Shown: positions 45,047 to 54,519, counted from the stretch's first letter. The stretch is 64,000 nt of DNA from Ancylobacter tetraedralis (GCF_014195655.1 NZ_JACICD010000009.1:50654-114653); one strand, 5' to 3'. Made by a program: numbers and translations. Notes: generated by a model from the sequence alone, not told the origin.

Positions 45047-47296
45047 TTAACGCGCCGCCTTGAAGGAGGCCGCCAGCATCGCCGCTTGAACCTTCGCAGC
45101 GTCTAGCGGCAGTGCGCGCAGTCGCGCGCCAGTGACGTCGCGGATCGCATTGGCGAGCGCGGCTCCGGTGGGGCCCTGCGCGGCTTCCCCCGAGCCGAGG
45201 AAAGGCAGGCCGGGCCGGTCGATGACGTGCACCTCGACGGCACGCGGCACATGGGCGAAGCGCAGGATGGGATAGGCCGCCCAATCGACCGAGGTGACGC
45301 GCCGACGGTCGAAGCGCACGCCTTCGAACAGCGTCCAGCTCGCCGCCTGCACGATGCCGCCCTCGATCTGGTTGCGCACGCCGTCCGGATTGACGACCTG
45401 CCCGGTGTCGACGGCGGCGACCGCCCGCAGGATGACGGTTCGGCCGGTATCCTGGTCGATGGCGATTTCCAGCGCGACCGCGCAATAGGCTTCGAGGTTC
45501 TTGTAGCGCGCGAAGCCGAAGCCGTAGCCGCTCCCGGCCGGTGGGCGCGGCCGTTCCTTCCAGCCGAAGCGTTCGGCCGTGGTGGTGATCACCGCAATCG
45601 CCCGTTCGTCCTTGAGATGACGCAGCCGGAAATTCACCGGGTCCTGCCCCGCCAGCCGGGCGAGGTCATCCATGGTGCTCTCGATGGCGAAGACGTTGAG
45701 ATAACCGCCGAGCGAGCGCATCGACGAGCCTCGCAGCGGCATCTCAGGCAGGAAATGGTTCACCGCGCGCGCATTCGGCAGCACGTAGAGCGGGATGGCA
45801 TTGCGGTCGCCACCGCCTTCCGGCATGGGCAGATCGACGGGTGGCGGCGGCGGAAACGGATGGGCGATGTCGCGCGCGGCGAGAAGCGTGCCCGGTGGCC
45901 CCGGCCGCATCATGTGCGACTGGCTCCACACCTCGTGCTGCCAGGCTGCAATCGAGCCATCCGGTCCCAAGGTGGCCCGGATATGAGCGGCCATGCCGGG
46001 GCCGAAGGGCTCCCAGGCATGTTCCTGCTCACGCATCCACTGGACGCGCACGGGGCGGCCGGGCAAGGCGCGAGCCAGCATTGCCGCATCGGCACCCGCG
46101 TCGTCCGCGCCATTCTGTCCGTAGCAACCGGCTCCCTCGACATGGATGCAGCGGACCTTTTCCTGCGGCATGCCGAACAGCGTCGCCAGCGCATTACGCA
46201 GCGGATAGACACCCTGTGTATGGGTCCAGACGGTCAGGGCGTCGTCGTCCGCGTGCGCAATGGCGCAGGACGGGCCGATCGAGCCATGTGCAAGATAGGG
46301 GCGGCTGAAGAGAGCGTTGATAGCGTAGGACGGCACATCCGGCTGGCCGACATCGAGGATGGTCTGGTCGCGGGATGGCAGCGCCATCAGCGCTTCCGGC
46401 AGCCGCGCTTCGTCCGGAAGCTGCGCCGTCTCCTCCCATTGTGCGCGCGCTGCGAGACGACGCATGGCCTGGATCGCGGTCCATTCCTTGTCGGCGATGA
46501 CGCCGAGGAACGAGCCGTCGCGTACCACCTTGATCACGCCCGGCATCGCCTCGACCGGCCCGGCATCCACGGACAGCAGCAGCGCCCCGTAGCTCGGCGG
46601 GCGGACGATGCGGCCGTGCACCATGCCCGGCAGGCGCATGTCCTGCACATAGGCGGCGCCTCCCGTGACCTTGGCGGGAATGTCGACCCGCGGCACGGGG
46701 CGGTCCATCACCGTGAAGTCCCTGGGATCGGTAAGGATCGACGTCGGCTGGGCGTCGACATGCAGCAGCTGATCGGAAACCAGCTGGCCATAGCCGTAAC
46801 GCACCCCGTCCGGCCCGGTAACGACGCCGGCCCGTGCCGTGAGGCGATCGATGCCGACACCAGCCCGGCGCGCGGCCTCGCCGATGAGTATTTCGCGCAC
46901 CTGCGCCGCGGCGTTGCGGATGGCGGTGCCCGACTCCTGCACGGAGTGGCTGGCCGCCGTGTAGCCTTCGTTCGGCGTGCGGCCGGTGTCGGCCGTCACC
47001 AGAGTCAGGCGCGGCAAGGGCAGCTTCAGTTCCTCCGCAGCCACCTGAAGCAGCGCGGTCTTGATGCCCTGCCCGAGTTCGGCCTTGCCCGTGAAGATCG
47101 TGGCATTGCCGCCCGCGTCGATGCCGATCCAGGCATCGAGCAGCGGCGTGGAATCGAGGCTGCCCGGCAGTCCGCGCAGCGCGGTCTCGCTGGCGCCGGT
47201 CTCGGTCAGCGCGAAGGCATGGCGCGACAGGCTGAAGGCCAGAACCAGCGCGCCGGTGCCGCGCAGCACATCGCGGCGGGAGATCGCGTGGCTCAT
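45047..47296 (-). CDS. Molybdenum-binding large subunit of a xanthine dehydrogenase-family hydroxylase
   Basis: 749-aa molybdopterin subunit, related to isoquinoline 1-oxidoreductase beta, nicotinate dehydrogenase NicB and periplasmic aldehyde dehydrogenases. The Tat signal is SRRDVLRGTGALVLAFSL (about 6-23). It has GKAELGQGIKTALLQ near 70-84 and the catalytic Glu in LGSGEAAQGPTGAALANAI near 700. It forms an operon with the 2Fe-2S and cytochrome subunits, with a 4-bp overlap (ATGA). Electrons would pass Mo to FeS to cytochrome c in the periplasm. The substrate, an aldehyde or N-heterocycle, cannot be told from sequence. Confidence 0.9.
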   Translation of the reverse strand: MSHAISRRDVLRGTGALVLAFSLSRHAFALTETGASETALRGLPGSLDSTPLLDAWIGIDAGGNATIFTGKAELGQGIKTALLQVAAEELKLPLPRLTLVTADTGRTPNEGYTAASHSVQESGTAIRNAAAQVREILIGEAARRAGVGIDRLTARAGVVTGPDGVRYGYGQLVSDQLLHVDAQPTSILTDPRDFTVMDRPVPRVDIPAKVTGGAAYVQDMRLPGMVHGRIVRPPSYGALLLSVDAGPVEAMPGVIKVVRDGSFLGVIADKEWTAIQAMRRLAARAQWEETAQLPDEARLPEALMALPSRDQTILDVGQPDVPSYAINALFSRPYLAHGSIGPSCAIAHADDDALTVWTHTQGVYPLRNALATLFGMPQEKVRCIHVEGAGCYGQNGADDAGADAAMLARALPGRPVRVQWMREQEHAWEPFGPGMAAHIRATLGPDGSIAAWQHEVWSQSHMMRPGPPGTLLAARDIAHPFPPPPPVDLPMPEGGGDRNAIPLYVLPNARAVNHFLPEMPLRGSSMRSLGGYLNVFAIESTMDDLARLAGQDPVNFRLRHLKDERAIAVITTTAERFGWKERPRPPAGSGYGFGFARYKNLEAYCAVALEIAIDQDTGRTVILRAVAAVDTGQVVNPDGVRNQIEGGIVQAASWTLFEGVRFDRRRVTSVDWAAYPILRFAHVPRAVEVHVIDRPGLPFLGSGEAAQGPTGAALANAIRDVTGARLRALPLDAAKVQAAMLAASFKAAR

Positions 47297-47772
47297 CGCC
47301 CGGCCTCCGACGCCCGCGCCATGTTTTGCGCTGCGCGCCTGACCGCGCGGACGATGCGCATATGCGTGCCGCAACGGCAGAGCTGCGGTTCGAGCGCGGT
47401 GAGGATGTCGTCGTCGCCGGGATGGGGGATGCGCTCCAGCAGAGCCTGCGCCCGCATGATCATGCCGGCGATGCAGTAGCCGCACTGCGCCGTCTGCTCC
47501 TCGATGAAGGCGGCCTGCAGCGGCCCCGGCGCCTCTGCGGTGCCCAGCCCCTCAAGGGTGCGGATGTCGCGCCCCTCCAGCAGCATCACCGGCGTGATGC
47601 AGGAAAATACCGGCTCGCCGTCGACGAGCACCGCGCAGGCGCCGCACTGGCCAAGCCCGCAGCCGAATTTGGCGCCGTTCAGCTCCAACTCGTCGCGCAG
47701 CACATAGAGCAGCGGCGTGTCGGGTGTGGAGCTGACGGTCCGACCGATGCCGTTGACGGTGAGCGTGGTCAT
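47293..47772 (-). CDS. 2Fe-2S subunit of the molybdenum hydroxylase
   Basis: 159-aa iron-sulfur subunit with two [2Fe-2S] clusters. The plant-type set is C38, C43, C46 and C58 (FGCGLGQCGAC...FSC). The helical-domain set is C97, C100, C132 and C134 (QCGYC, LCRCG). It resembles NicA and isoquinoline 1-oxidoreductase alpha. There is no Tat signal of its own, so it is probably co-exported with the Mo subunit. ATG 47772 overlaps the cytochrome gene by 4 bp. Confidence 0.93.
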   Translation of the reverse strand: MTTLTVNGIGRTVSSTPDTPLLYVLRDELELNGAKFGCGLGQCGACAVLVDGEPVFSCITPVMLLEGRDIRTLEGLGTAEAPGPLQAAFIEEQTAQCGYCIAGMIMRAQALLERIPHPGDDDILTALEPQLCRCGTHMRIVRAVRRAAQNMARASEAGR

Positions 47773-49112
47773 CGGGCGGCTCCCGCTTTGGTGGAGGGCG
47801 CAGCGGCACGGCGGGCCGCGGCGATGGCGTCCGGAAGTTCCGGCCAGGCCGGCTTGCTGGCCACGTCCTGCCGGAGATAGCCGAGGAGGGCCGTCATCGC
47901 CGCGTCGTTCATGGATGCAGCGAAGTTCGGCATGATCGGAGCGACGTGTCCGTCGCTGGCCGGGACGCCCAGAAGAATGATGTTCAGGAGATTCCGCGGC
48001 GCTTCCGCAGCAAGCGTGGTCGAGAGCGCGAGGTCGACACCGCCCAGCGGCAGCGAGCGATGGCTGTCGTGGCAGGAGGCGCAGGCCGCGGCGAACACAA
48101 GCCGGCCTTCCGACTCTCCCGCCGCCGGCGCGGAAACCGCCGCCTGCCACCCCGCCGACTGCGGCCGCTGGCCGGAGGCATCGGGCGGCGCGGCCGTCGC
48201 TTGCGGGGAGATTCCGTCCGGTGCGCCGAGCGAGGCGAGATAGTGCGCCATCGCGGCGACATCGTCCGCCGGCGCGTCGGCAAGGTTCTCGACCACCGGC
48301 TGCATGGGGCCGAGCGCCACGCCGTGATCGGCCTGCCAGCCCTGCCGCAGATACTGGTTCAGCGCCGCTTCCGTCCACGGGATTCGCGCCGCCGAATGCC
48401 GACCGAGCGGGAAGGCCGTCCAGCCTTCGGCCTCGCCGCCGGCAAACTCCTCCGAGCGGATCTCCGCGCCCATCAAATTGCGCGGTGTGTGGCAGGCGCC
48501 GCAATGGGCAAGACCTTCCACGAGGTAGCGGCCGCGATTCCACGCCGCGTCGCGCGCGGGGGCGGGAGCATAGGGTTCGGGATGAAAGAACAGCAGTTTC
48601 CAGCCAGCAAGCACGAGGCGGATATTGATCGGGAACGGCAGCTCGTTCGGCGGCGCCTCCGCAACGACCGGATCGCGCGACATGAGGAACGCGTAGAGCG
48701 CCTTCAGGTCCTCATCGGTGGTCAGGCTGAAATGATCGTAGGGGAAGGCCGGGTAGAGATGCCGCCCCTCGCGATCCAACCCTTCGCGCATGGCGCGGCT
48801 GAAGGCTTCGAGCGACCATAGCCCGATGCCGGTTTGTGGATCGGGCGTGATGTTGGTCGAGTAGATCGTGCCGAACGGCGTCGGCATCGCCAACCCACCC
48901 GCAAGGGTCTTGCCTCCGGGGGCAGTGTGACAGGTGCGGCAGTCGCCGATCAGCGCGAGGGTGGCGCCGCGCTCGATGCTGGCGCGGTCGAAGGACGACG
49001 CGGCCGGCGGATTGATCGGCGCAATCGCGCCGTGCCAAGCGTAAACCAGAGCGGCAGCAAGAGCCGCGACGGACAACAGTACTAATATGAAAACTACGCG
49101 TCTTATTGCCAT
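47769..49112 (-). CDS. Membrane-anchored triheme cytochrome c of the molybdenum hydroxylase
   Basis: 447-aa cytochrome with three heme-attachment sites: CRTCH (about 58), CGACH (about 206) and CASCH (about 353). An N-terminal transmembrane or signal helix lies at about 7-25. Tandem class-I cytochrome domains resemble the cytochrome subunits of alcohol and aldehyde dehydrogenases. It would accept electrons from the 2Fe-2S subunit and pass them to the respiratory chain. It is the first gene of the three-gene operon. Confidence 0.92.
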   Translation of the reverse strand: MAIRRVVFILVLLSVAALAAALVYAWHGAIAPINPPAASSFDRASIERGATLALIGDCRTCHTAPGGKTLAGGLAMPTPFGTIYSTNITPDPQTGIGLWSLEAFSRAMREGLDREGRHLYPAFPYDHFSLTTDEDLKALYAFLMSRDPVVAEAPPNELPFPINIRLVLAGWKLLFFHPEPYAPAPARDAAWNRGRYLVEGLAHCGACHTPRNLMGAEIRSEEFAGGEAEGWTAFPLGRHSAARIPWTEAALNQYLRQGWQADHGVALGPMQPVVENLADAPADDVAAMAHYLASLGAPDGISPQATAAPPDASGQRPQSAGWQAAVSAPAAGESEGRLVFAAACASCHDSHRSLPLGGVDLALSTTLAAEAPRNLLNIILLGVPASDGHVAPIMPNFAASMNDAAMTALLGYLRQDVASKPAWPELPDAIAAARRAAAPSTKAGAAR

Positions 49113-49317
49113 CCGTGACCTCTCCGGCGCGGAGGTTATATTTTGTTAGGGCGACTTCTTTCGAGAACGCACAGATTCCTTCGCTGTGATCAGAACTTCC
49201 GACAAGGCGAAAGGGACGCCAGTGGGTCCGTTTGTGTTCGTCGATACGGCCGAGAGTGACGTGCTCCCCGTCATTGCGGCCACTGATAGGTTTGGTCCCC
49301 TCATCAGGAGTAGGACC

Positions 49318-49581
49318 ATGCGGCGCCGCCGTTTCAGTGAAGAGCAGATCATCGGCGTGTTAAGGGAGCACGAAGCCGGCATGAAGCCGTCGGACCTCTG
49401 CCGGAAGCACGGGATCAGCGAGACGACGCTCTACAAGTGGAAGGCCGAGTTCGGCGGGATGACGGTGCCGGAGACGGCGCGTCTGCGCACGCTCGAGGAG
49501 GAGAACCGTCGACTGAAGAAGCTCTTGGCCGAGCAGATGCTCGATAACGCCGTGCTGAAGGATCTCCTGGGAAAAAACTGA
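49318..49581 (+). CDS. IS3-family transposase orfA
   Basis: 87-aa HTH protein: RFSEEQIIGVLREHEAG, then DLCRKHGISETTLYKWKAEF, then a coiled-coil leucine zipper (LRTLEEENRRLKKLLAEQML). ATG 49318. The stop overlaps the orfB ATG (TGA/ATG share a base at 49581), the usual IS3 layout in which programmed frameshifting makes OrfAB. Confidence 0.92.
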   Translation: MRRRRFSEEQIIGVLREHEAGMKPSDLCRKHGISETTLYKWKAEFGGMTVPETARLRTLEEENRRLKKLLAEQMLDNAVLKDLLGKN

Positions 49582-50057
49582 TGACGCCTGCAGCCCGGTT
49601 CGATGCCGTGCGGCGGGCGATCGCCGGTCACGGACTGTCGGAACGACGGGCCTGCAGGCTTCTCGGCGTGGATCGAGCGAGCTTCCAGTACAAGCGGAGC
49701 GGCAGCGACGATGCCGCCGTGCGAGCCTGGCTGCGCGAACTGGCCAGCGAGCGACGACGCTTCGGCTATCGGCGTCTGGCGATCCTGCTGCGGCGGGAAG
49801 GTCGGGCGATCAATCTGAAGCGCGTCTATCGGCTGCACAAGGAAGAACGGCTGATGGTGCGCAAGCGAGGCGGGCGGAAACGGGCCTTGGGCACGCGAGC
49901 ACCGGCGACGATCCCGCAAGGGCCGAACCAGCGCTGGTCGCTCGACTTCGTCTCGGACGCCCTCGACGACGGTTGCCGCTTCCGTGTGCTGAACGTGGTC
50001 GACGACTTCTCGCGGGAATGCCTCGCCTGCGTGGTCGACACGTCGTTGTCGGAGACC
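49581..50057 (+). pseudogene. IS3-family transposase orfB, 3'-truncated
   Basis: The first 159 codons of orfB are intact (RRACRLLGVDRASFQYK, FGYRRLAILLRREG, and RWSLDFVSDALDDG with the first catalytic Asp). After VVDTSLS the sequence switches to foreign DNA, so the second Asp and the Glu of the DDE triad are lost. Confidence 0.88.
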
Positions 50058-50465
50058 CCGCCGCTCGCGGAAAGCACCATTGATGACCCGTGTGAAGACA
50101 ACCGGCGTGGCTCCCAGACCGAAAATCGCGATGGCCGTCCACGAGAAATAGTATCGCTCGATCGAACCGTTGGACGCCGCGAGCGTCATGTAACTCAGGC
50201 CCAACCCCATCAACGAGACTGGAGCCACCAGCCGCGCGCCGAACCTATCGATGAACGTCGCGAACAACGGGCCGACAACGAAAACGGACCCGGCGAGCAA
50301 GGACAGTCCGCCGAAGATGGTCCTGAACGACCAGCCAAATTCTTCGGCGAAGATCGGTGCGAGGATGCCGATCGTGTAGAATGGGATGGCAGGCAAACCC
50401 AACGCCGAGCCAAGCAATCCGCCGATTATCAGCGGCAAGCCGTTTTTGAGCTCAGAGACGTCCAT
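50056..50465 (-). pseudogene. MFS transporter, N-terminal fragment
   Basis: From ATG 50465 the frame encodes about 135 residues of a major facilitator protein: GLPLIIGGLLGSALGLPAIP, FGWSFRTIFGGLSLLAGSV, the DRFGAR motif of the loop between helices 2 and 3, and INGAFRERRGL. It then runs into the antisense of the IS3 orfB. The remaining helices are missing, so it cannot be functional. Confidence 0.85.
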
Positions 50466-51468
50466 TTCCCTCAGCGAAGTGGGTCCTTTTGCACAAACGG
50501 GCAGCTCAGCAATCACGTCATAGGAAGAGCCACCACACTAATTTATCGTTGCCGGCGGCATGTACAAGTTTCGCGATAACCCTGCATGCGAACCGAGCGG
50601 CATTGATGTAGGCACTCGATGAGGATGCTACTCCTGGCTGTCCGCTCGCGGGCGAGCTCCGTTCTCAACTCGCAGCTAGGCATGAGGCGTGTTTTTCAGA
50701 TGAACCTATCGCGCGCGCAGTTGAGAGCTCCCTGTCGAAAAGAGAGGTTCTGTCGACGGTAGTCGGGCGGGGGGCGCCACTTGGTAATCCGAGCGAAAGT
50801 CCACTCGGATTGGCATCCCCCATCGCCAACCGAGCCGACGATTTTTCGTTATTTCGCCGTATGCAGCAATTCGCTGAACGCGCAGGGAGTGAACCGTTGC
50901 AGACCTCGACGACGTGCGGTTTCGGGCACCATGCGTCATAGCGCTACAGCGAACATAAAGTTCTCTTCTAGGTCACTCGCGGCCCGCCAGATTGCCATGT
51001 AATCCATTGGAAATAATTGCTTTTTTCTTTGGTGTCGATTGAGGCCCCACTTTGGGCCCCATTCTGATCTTGCCATTGAGGGTGTACGCCGGAGCACGCA
51101 AGATCGCTTCGGCGAGCGCCATGTGCCAGCGAAGGAGGCGCTGCGGACACCGAAAGCCGGTGAAGAACACGCAGCGTACAAAGCTGTTGCCGCCGTTGCC
51201 GGAGCTCTTTGGTGCCACAAGCAGAAGTTTGCTGCTGCGACGACGGATGGCCGGTTTGGGCCGAGAGGAGACTGTCAGCTTCTAGGAATAGGGCGCGGGA
51301 AGTAGACCTAACGCACGCGTTCAACACGCTCCTGAGTTCGAATCTCGCTCGGTGGGCCACGCCCGACGAAGATGAGCATTACGTCTACGCTATAGCCCTC
51401 TAACGCCGCCCGATATTGATCGTTTCGATCGCTAGGTGTTTGCCGATGAGGAATTGGCCTGAGACATA
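50466..51468. other. About 1 kb of decayed accessory DNA
   Basis: No intact gene. It contains two relics of a short repeated peptide (minus 50936-50998; plus 51346-51403), the 45-bp imperfect repeat at 51219-51263, and a 13-bp match to the tRNA-Arg T-arm at 51334-51346 followed by GGCCA. It looks like layered integration debris. Confidence 0.5.
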
Positions 51469-52098
51469 CTACCAGGTGATCAGCGGCGCTTTTCGCAGCC
51501 ACATATCTGCGGTGACTTGCTGCACGACGAAATCTGCGACATCGGCTCGGGCGATGGTCCCGCCATGAACCCCTGACAGGTCGGTCAACGCCTTGATGCC
51601 ACCGCGCGCCGGCTTGTCGTTGAGCACGGTCGGCCGGATGATGATCCAGTCGAGCGTGCTGGCCCGGATCGCATCCTCCTGGCGATCCTTGTCCTCATAG
51701 ACCGTCCGCAGCATCAGGGGAAGGAACAGCCGGTCATAGAAGAAGCCGCCATGCCCGCGGCTGTCGCCGGCGCCAAGGCCGGTGATGCACACCAGCCGGC
51801 GGATGTTCTGCTGTGCCATGATGCCGACCAGCGCTCGGGTCGCCGTCGAGAGCAGGGTCACCTTGCGGAACGGGCTGATAGCGGTGCCCAGCGAACTGAC
51901 GACGGCATCACAGCCTGCGATGGCGCTGGTCAACGCGGCAGTATCGCGGGCGTCGCCTTCGACGAGTTCGGCGCCAGCAAGGTCTGCGGCCTTTGCCTTG
52001 GAACGAACGAGGGCCACGACCGTGTATCCCTTTGCGACGGCCTTGCCAACGATCAGCCGGCCGGTGGCGCCTGTGGCGCCCAATACCAAAATTTTCAT
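51469..52098 (-). CDS. NAD(P)-binding atypical SDR / NmrA-like oxidoreductase
   Basis: 209-aa Rossmann protein. The N-terminal LGATGATGRLIV (about 5-16) is the GxxGxxG nucleotide-binding motif, followed by LVEGDARDTAAL and SSLGTAI. It resembles flavin-reductase/BVR-B-like NAD(P)H-binding proteins. ATG 52098. It lies directly downstream of a decayed hydrolase remnant. The substrate is unknown. Confidence 0.85.
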   Translation of the reverse strand: MKILVLGATGATGRLIVGKAVAKGYTVVALVRSKAKAADLAGAELVEGDARDTAALTSAIAGCDAVVSSLGTAISPFRKVTLLSTATRALVGIMAQQNIRRLVCITGLGAGDSRGHGGFFYDRLFLPLMLRTVYEDKDRQEDAIRASTLDWIIIRPTVLNDKPARGGIKALTDLSGVHGGTIARADVADFVVQQVTADMWLRKAPLITW

Positions 52099-52099
52099 G

Positions 52100-52253
52100 T
52101 CAAATCTCCGAAGCTGTGATGATGGACGGGGAAGGATCGCTGAGCCGCTGGTCGAGGAAATCAGCGACGGCGTTTAGGGACTGCTCGGCTGCAAGAAACC
52201 GCCCGAAAGAGGGTTGGGAGACATGCGGCATGCCTTCCCAAACCGACAGCGTG
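52100..52253 (-). pseudogene. C-terminal remnant of an alpha/beta hydrolase
   Basis: About 50 codons (ITLSVWEGMPHVSQPSF, then FLAAEQSLNAVADFLDQRL) closely match the C-terminus of the intact hydrolase at 52649-53608. There is no start and no catalytic region. It is the tail of a paralogue left between two other genes. Confidence 0.85.
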
Positions 52254-52262
52254 ATCTGATGC

Positions 52263-52646
52263 TCAATCTGCGCCGATCCACCGCGCCGCGGCCTCTGCCG
52301 TATCCTGGGGACGGTTATTGAAGGCGATCGCCGCCTTCGGCGCGCCCTGGTGGATGGCGTTCACGACCCTCTCGAAAAACAGCAACCCTTTTGGCGGGAT
52401 GCGAAGGCCGCCACCGATCACGACGCAATCGTAGTCCGTCTCCACCAACTGCGCGGCCAGTACGGCGATGCCGCTGTCATCGGGAGCGATCATGCAGATA
52501 TCGCCAGCCCAACCGCGCTCGGTCATGGTCGTCCCTGCGATGTCGATGCCCGCCTGGATCTTTTCAGCATTGAACCCGGGTGGCAGGGACGGATCGGTAA
52601 AGTCGACGGTTTCCGGCGTCTGCCCGACAAACAATACGCGTGTCAT
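52263..52646 (-). CDS. Conserved hypothetical protein, Rossmann-like
   Basis: 127-aa protein (MTRVLFVGQTPETVDF) with alternating strands and helices and a DYDCVVIGGGLRIPP segment. I do not recognise a named function. It follows the hydrolase gene with a 2-bp gap, so the two are probably co-transcribed. ATG 52646 is preferred to the TTG two codons upstream. Confidence 0.7.
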   Translation of the reverse strand: MTRVLFVGQTPETVDFTDPSLPPGFNAEKIQAGIDIAGTTMTERGWAGDICMIAPDDSGIAVLAAQLVETDYDCVVIGGGLRIPPKGLLFFERVVNAIHQGAPKAAIAFNNRPQDTAEAAARWIGAD

Positions 52647-52648
52647 GA

Positions 52649-53608
52649 TCAAACTCCTTTGAGAGGGTTGGAGGGGAGGGCGTCGTCGTCCGGGGCATCG
52701 AGCCGCTGGCGGAGAAAGTCGCTGATCGCGTTCACGGACTGCTCGGCCGCGAGAAACTGGCCGAGGCAGGACTGGAAGACGTGCGGCATGCCCTCCCAGA
52801 CCGACAGCGTGATCTCCACGCCCGCCGCTTGCGCCCGCTCAGTGTAGCGGCTGGAATCGGCGAGCAGCACTTCATTGTCGCCGACATCGATGCGGATCGG
52901 CGGCAGGCCGTCGAGCCGTGAATGGAGCGGCGATGCCTTGGGGTTCGCGGCATCCTGGCCCTGAAGATACATGTCGGCAAAGCCCTGGAGCACGCCGCGC
53001 GTGAAGATCGGGTCGGCCTCCGCCCGTGTTTCGAAGCTTTCGCCGGTAAGCGCCAGGTCGGTCCAGGGCGACATGGCCATCGCGCCGACCGGCTGCACCA
53101 TGCCCTCGGCCTTGTCGGCTGCGAGGATCGACAGCAGCGACAGCGTCAGGCCGCCGCCCGCCGAGTCGCCCACAACCACGATCCGTTTGGCCCCGTCCGC
53201 GACGAGGCCGCGATAGGCGGCGACCGCATCGTCGATCGCGGCCGGAAACGGATGCTCGGGCGCCAGTCGGTAGTCCGGGACGAAAGCATCGGCGCCGACG
53301 CGTGCGGCGATCTGGCCCGCGAAACGGGTCAGCGCCTGGGCCGAGCCGAGCACATAGCCGCCACCGTGAAGATAGAGGATGCGCGCGCCCGGTCGTGCAT
53401 TTGTCGGCCGAAGCCAGAAGCCCGCAATGCCGCCGACCGTCGCGGCCTCGACCCGGACATCCGCCGCAGCGGGTGTTGCGGCAAACATGGCGTCGAACAT
53501 CGGCCGCGCCTCGGGTCCGAGTTTCTCACCCTTATGGGTCGAGGCGGCCTGTCGCATCGCGGCCGCAGCTGGGGCGTCTTCAGGCGAGAGGGGTTGGATC
53601 GTCATCAT
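52649..53608 (-). CDS. Alpha/beta hydrolase, HSL-type esterase/lipase
   Basis: 319-aa serine hydrolase of the hormone-sensitive-lipase type. The oxyanion motif is HGGGYV (81-86), nucleophile S149 lies in GDSAGGG, and the catalytic His is in GMPHVFQ near 279. The DYRLAPEHPFPAA segment is typical. AAGGAGG precedes ATG 53608. Likely acts on short-chain esters. It sits in a minus-strand set with two NAD(P)-binding proteins, divergent from a LysR gene. Confidence 0.92.
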   Translation of the reverse strand: MMTIQPLSPEDAPAAAAMRQAASTHKGEKLGPEARPMFDAMFAATPAAADVRVEAATVGGIAGFWLRPTNARPGARILYLHGGGYVLGSAQALTRFAGQIAARVGADAFVPDYRLAPEHPFPAAIDDAVAAYRGLVADGAKRIVVVGDSAGGGLTLSLLSILAADKAEGMVQPVGAMAMSPWTDLALTGESFETRAEADPIFTRGVLQGFADMYLQGQDAANPKASPLHSRLDGLPPIRIDVGDNEVLLADSSRYTERAQAAGVEITLSVWEGMPHVFQSCLGQFLAAEQSVNAISDFLRQRLDAPDDDALPSNPLKGV

Positions 53609-53640
53609 GGCAGGCCTCCTTTGTTGGGGTAATTGCGGGC

Positions 53641-54519
53641 TCAGCCCTTCGCCCATTGGGTCGCGGCATCCCTGGCAAAAGCGGCATAGGAGCGCGGGGC
53701 TCGACCGAGGAGCTTGGTCAGGCGCGCGATGTCGTCAGCGGTCGCCACTGCGCCTTCCGCCTGATAGCGGGCGAACATCAGGCGCAGGTCGAGCGCGTGC
53801 CAGGCGGGCAGCATGGTCTTCGTGCGCTGCTCCATGACGACGAGATCGTCGCCGCCATAGCGGATCGCGCGGCCGAGGGCTTCACTCCAGATGGTGGCGA
53901 TACCTTCGCCGGTCAGGCTGTCCGGACCAACCAAGGCGTAGGTCTCGCGGCCGAGCGGCGTCACGGCCTGCTCGCGACGAACCAGCTCGATGGCGGCGGC
54001 CTCGCCGATGTCGCGGATATCGACCATCGAGACGCCTTTCTCGCCGATCGGCGCGCCATAGACGCCGGCCTTCAGAAGTCCGTCCTTCTGACGAAGATCG
54101 TTCTGGATGAAGTAGGCGGGACGCAGAACCGTCGCGGGCAAGTCGAGCGCCTTGATCATGCGCTCGACCGTGTACTTGCCCGCAAAATGCGGCACGTCGG
54201 CATAGGCGTCGCCGCCGAATACCGAGAGATAGACGATGCCCTAGATACCGGCCTCGCGCGCGACCGTCAGGGTCAGCATCGCCTGGGTCAGTTCATCGGC
54301 GACATTCGGGGCGAGGACGAACAGCGTGCTGACGCCCGTCATCGCCGCGCGTGCCGAATCCGGATCGGCAAGGTCACCGCGGACCGCCGTCACGCCCACG
54401 GGAAGTCCGGCCGTCTCGGGCGAGCGCGTCAGAGCGCGGACATCGGCGTTGCGACCTCGTAGTTGCGCCAGAACCTGCGCCCCGATGGTTCCTGTGCTGC
54501 CTGTAACGAGAATGGTCAT
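53641..54519 (-). pseudogene. NmrA-family NAD(P)H-binding oxidoreductase with an in-frame amber stop
   Basis: Both parts are in the same frame. ATG 54519 begins TILVTGSTGTIGAQVL. A TAG at 54241-54243 interrupts it after VAREAGI, and the sequence continues GIVYLSVFGGDAYADVPHFAGK through to QWAKG at 53641. Relatives have Lys or a similar residue at this point (REAGIKGIVYLS), so a single AAG-to-TAG change explains it. Without the stop the protein would be 292 aa, the usual size for this family. Truncation after the Rossmann half probably inactivates it. Confidence 0.88.

Larger units (their letters stand above)
49240..50057 (+). mobile_element. Truncated IS3-family element
   Basis: Intact orfA, and orfB cut off at about 50057 where MFS-transporter sequence on the opposite strand begins. 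The right end is missing. The exact left end is uncertain. Confidence 0.75.

Noticed and set aside
45227..47479. 750-aa plus-strand open frame across the molybdenum hydroxylase gene.
   Set aside because: Antisense to a complete enzyme gene with cofactor motifs; no recognisable domain.
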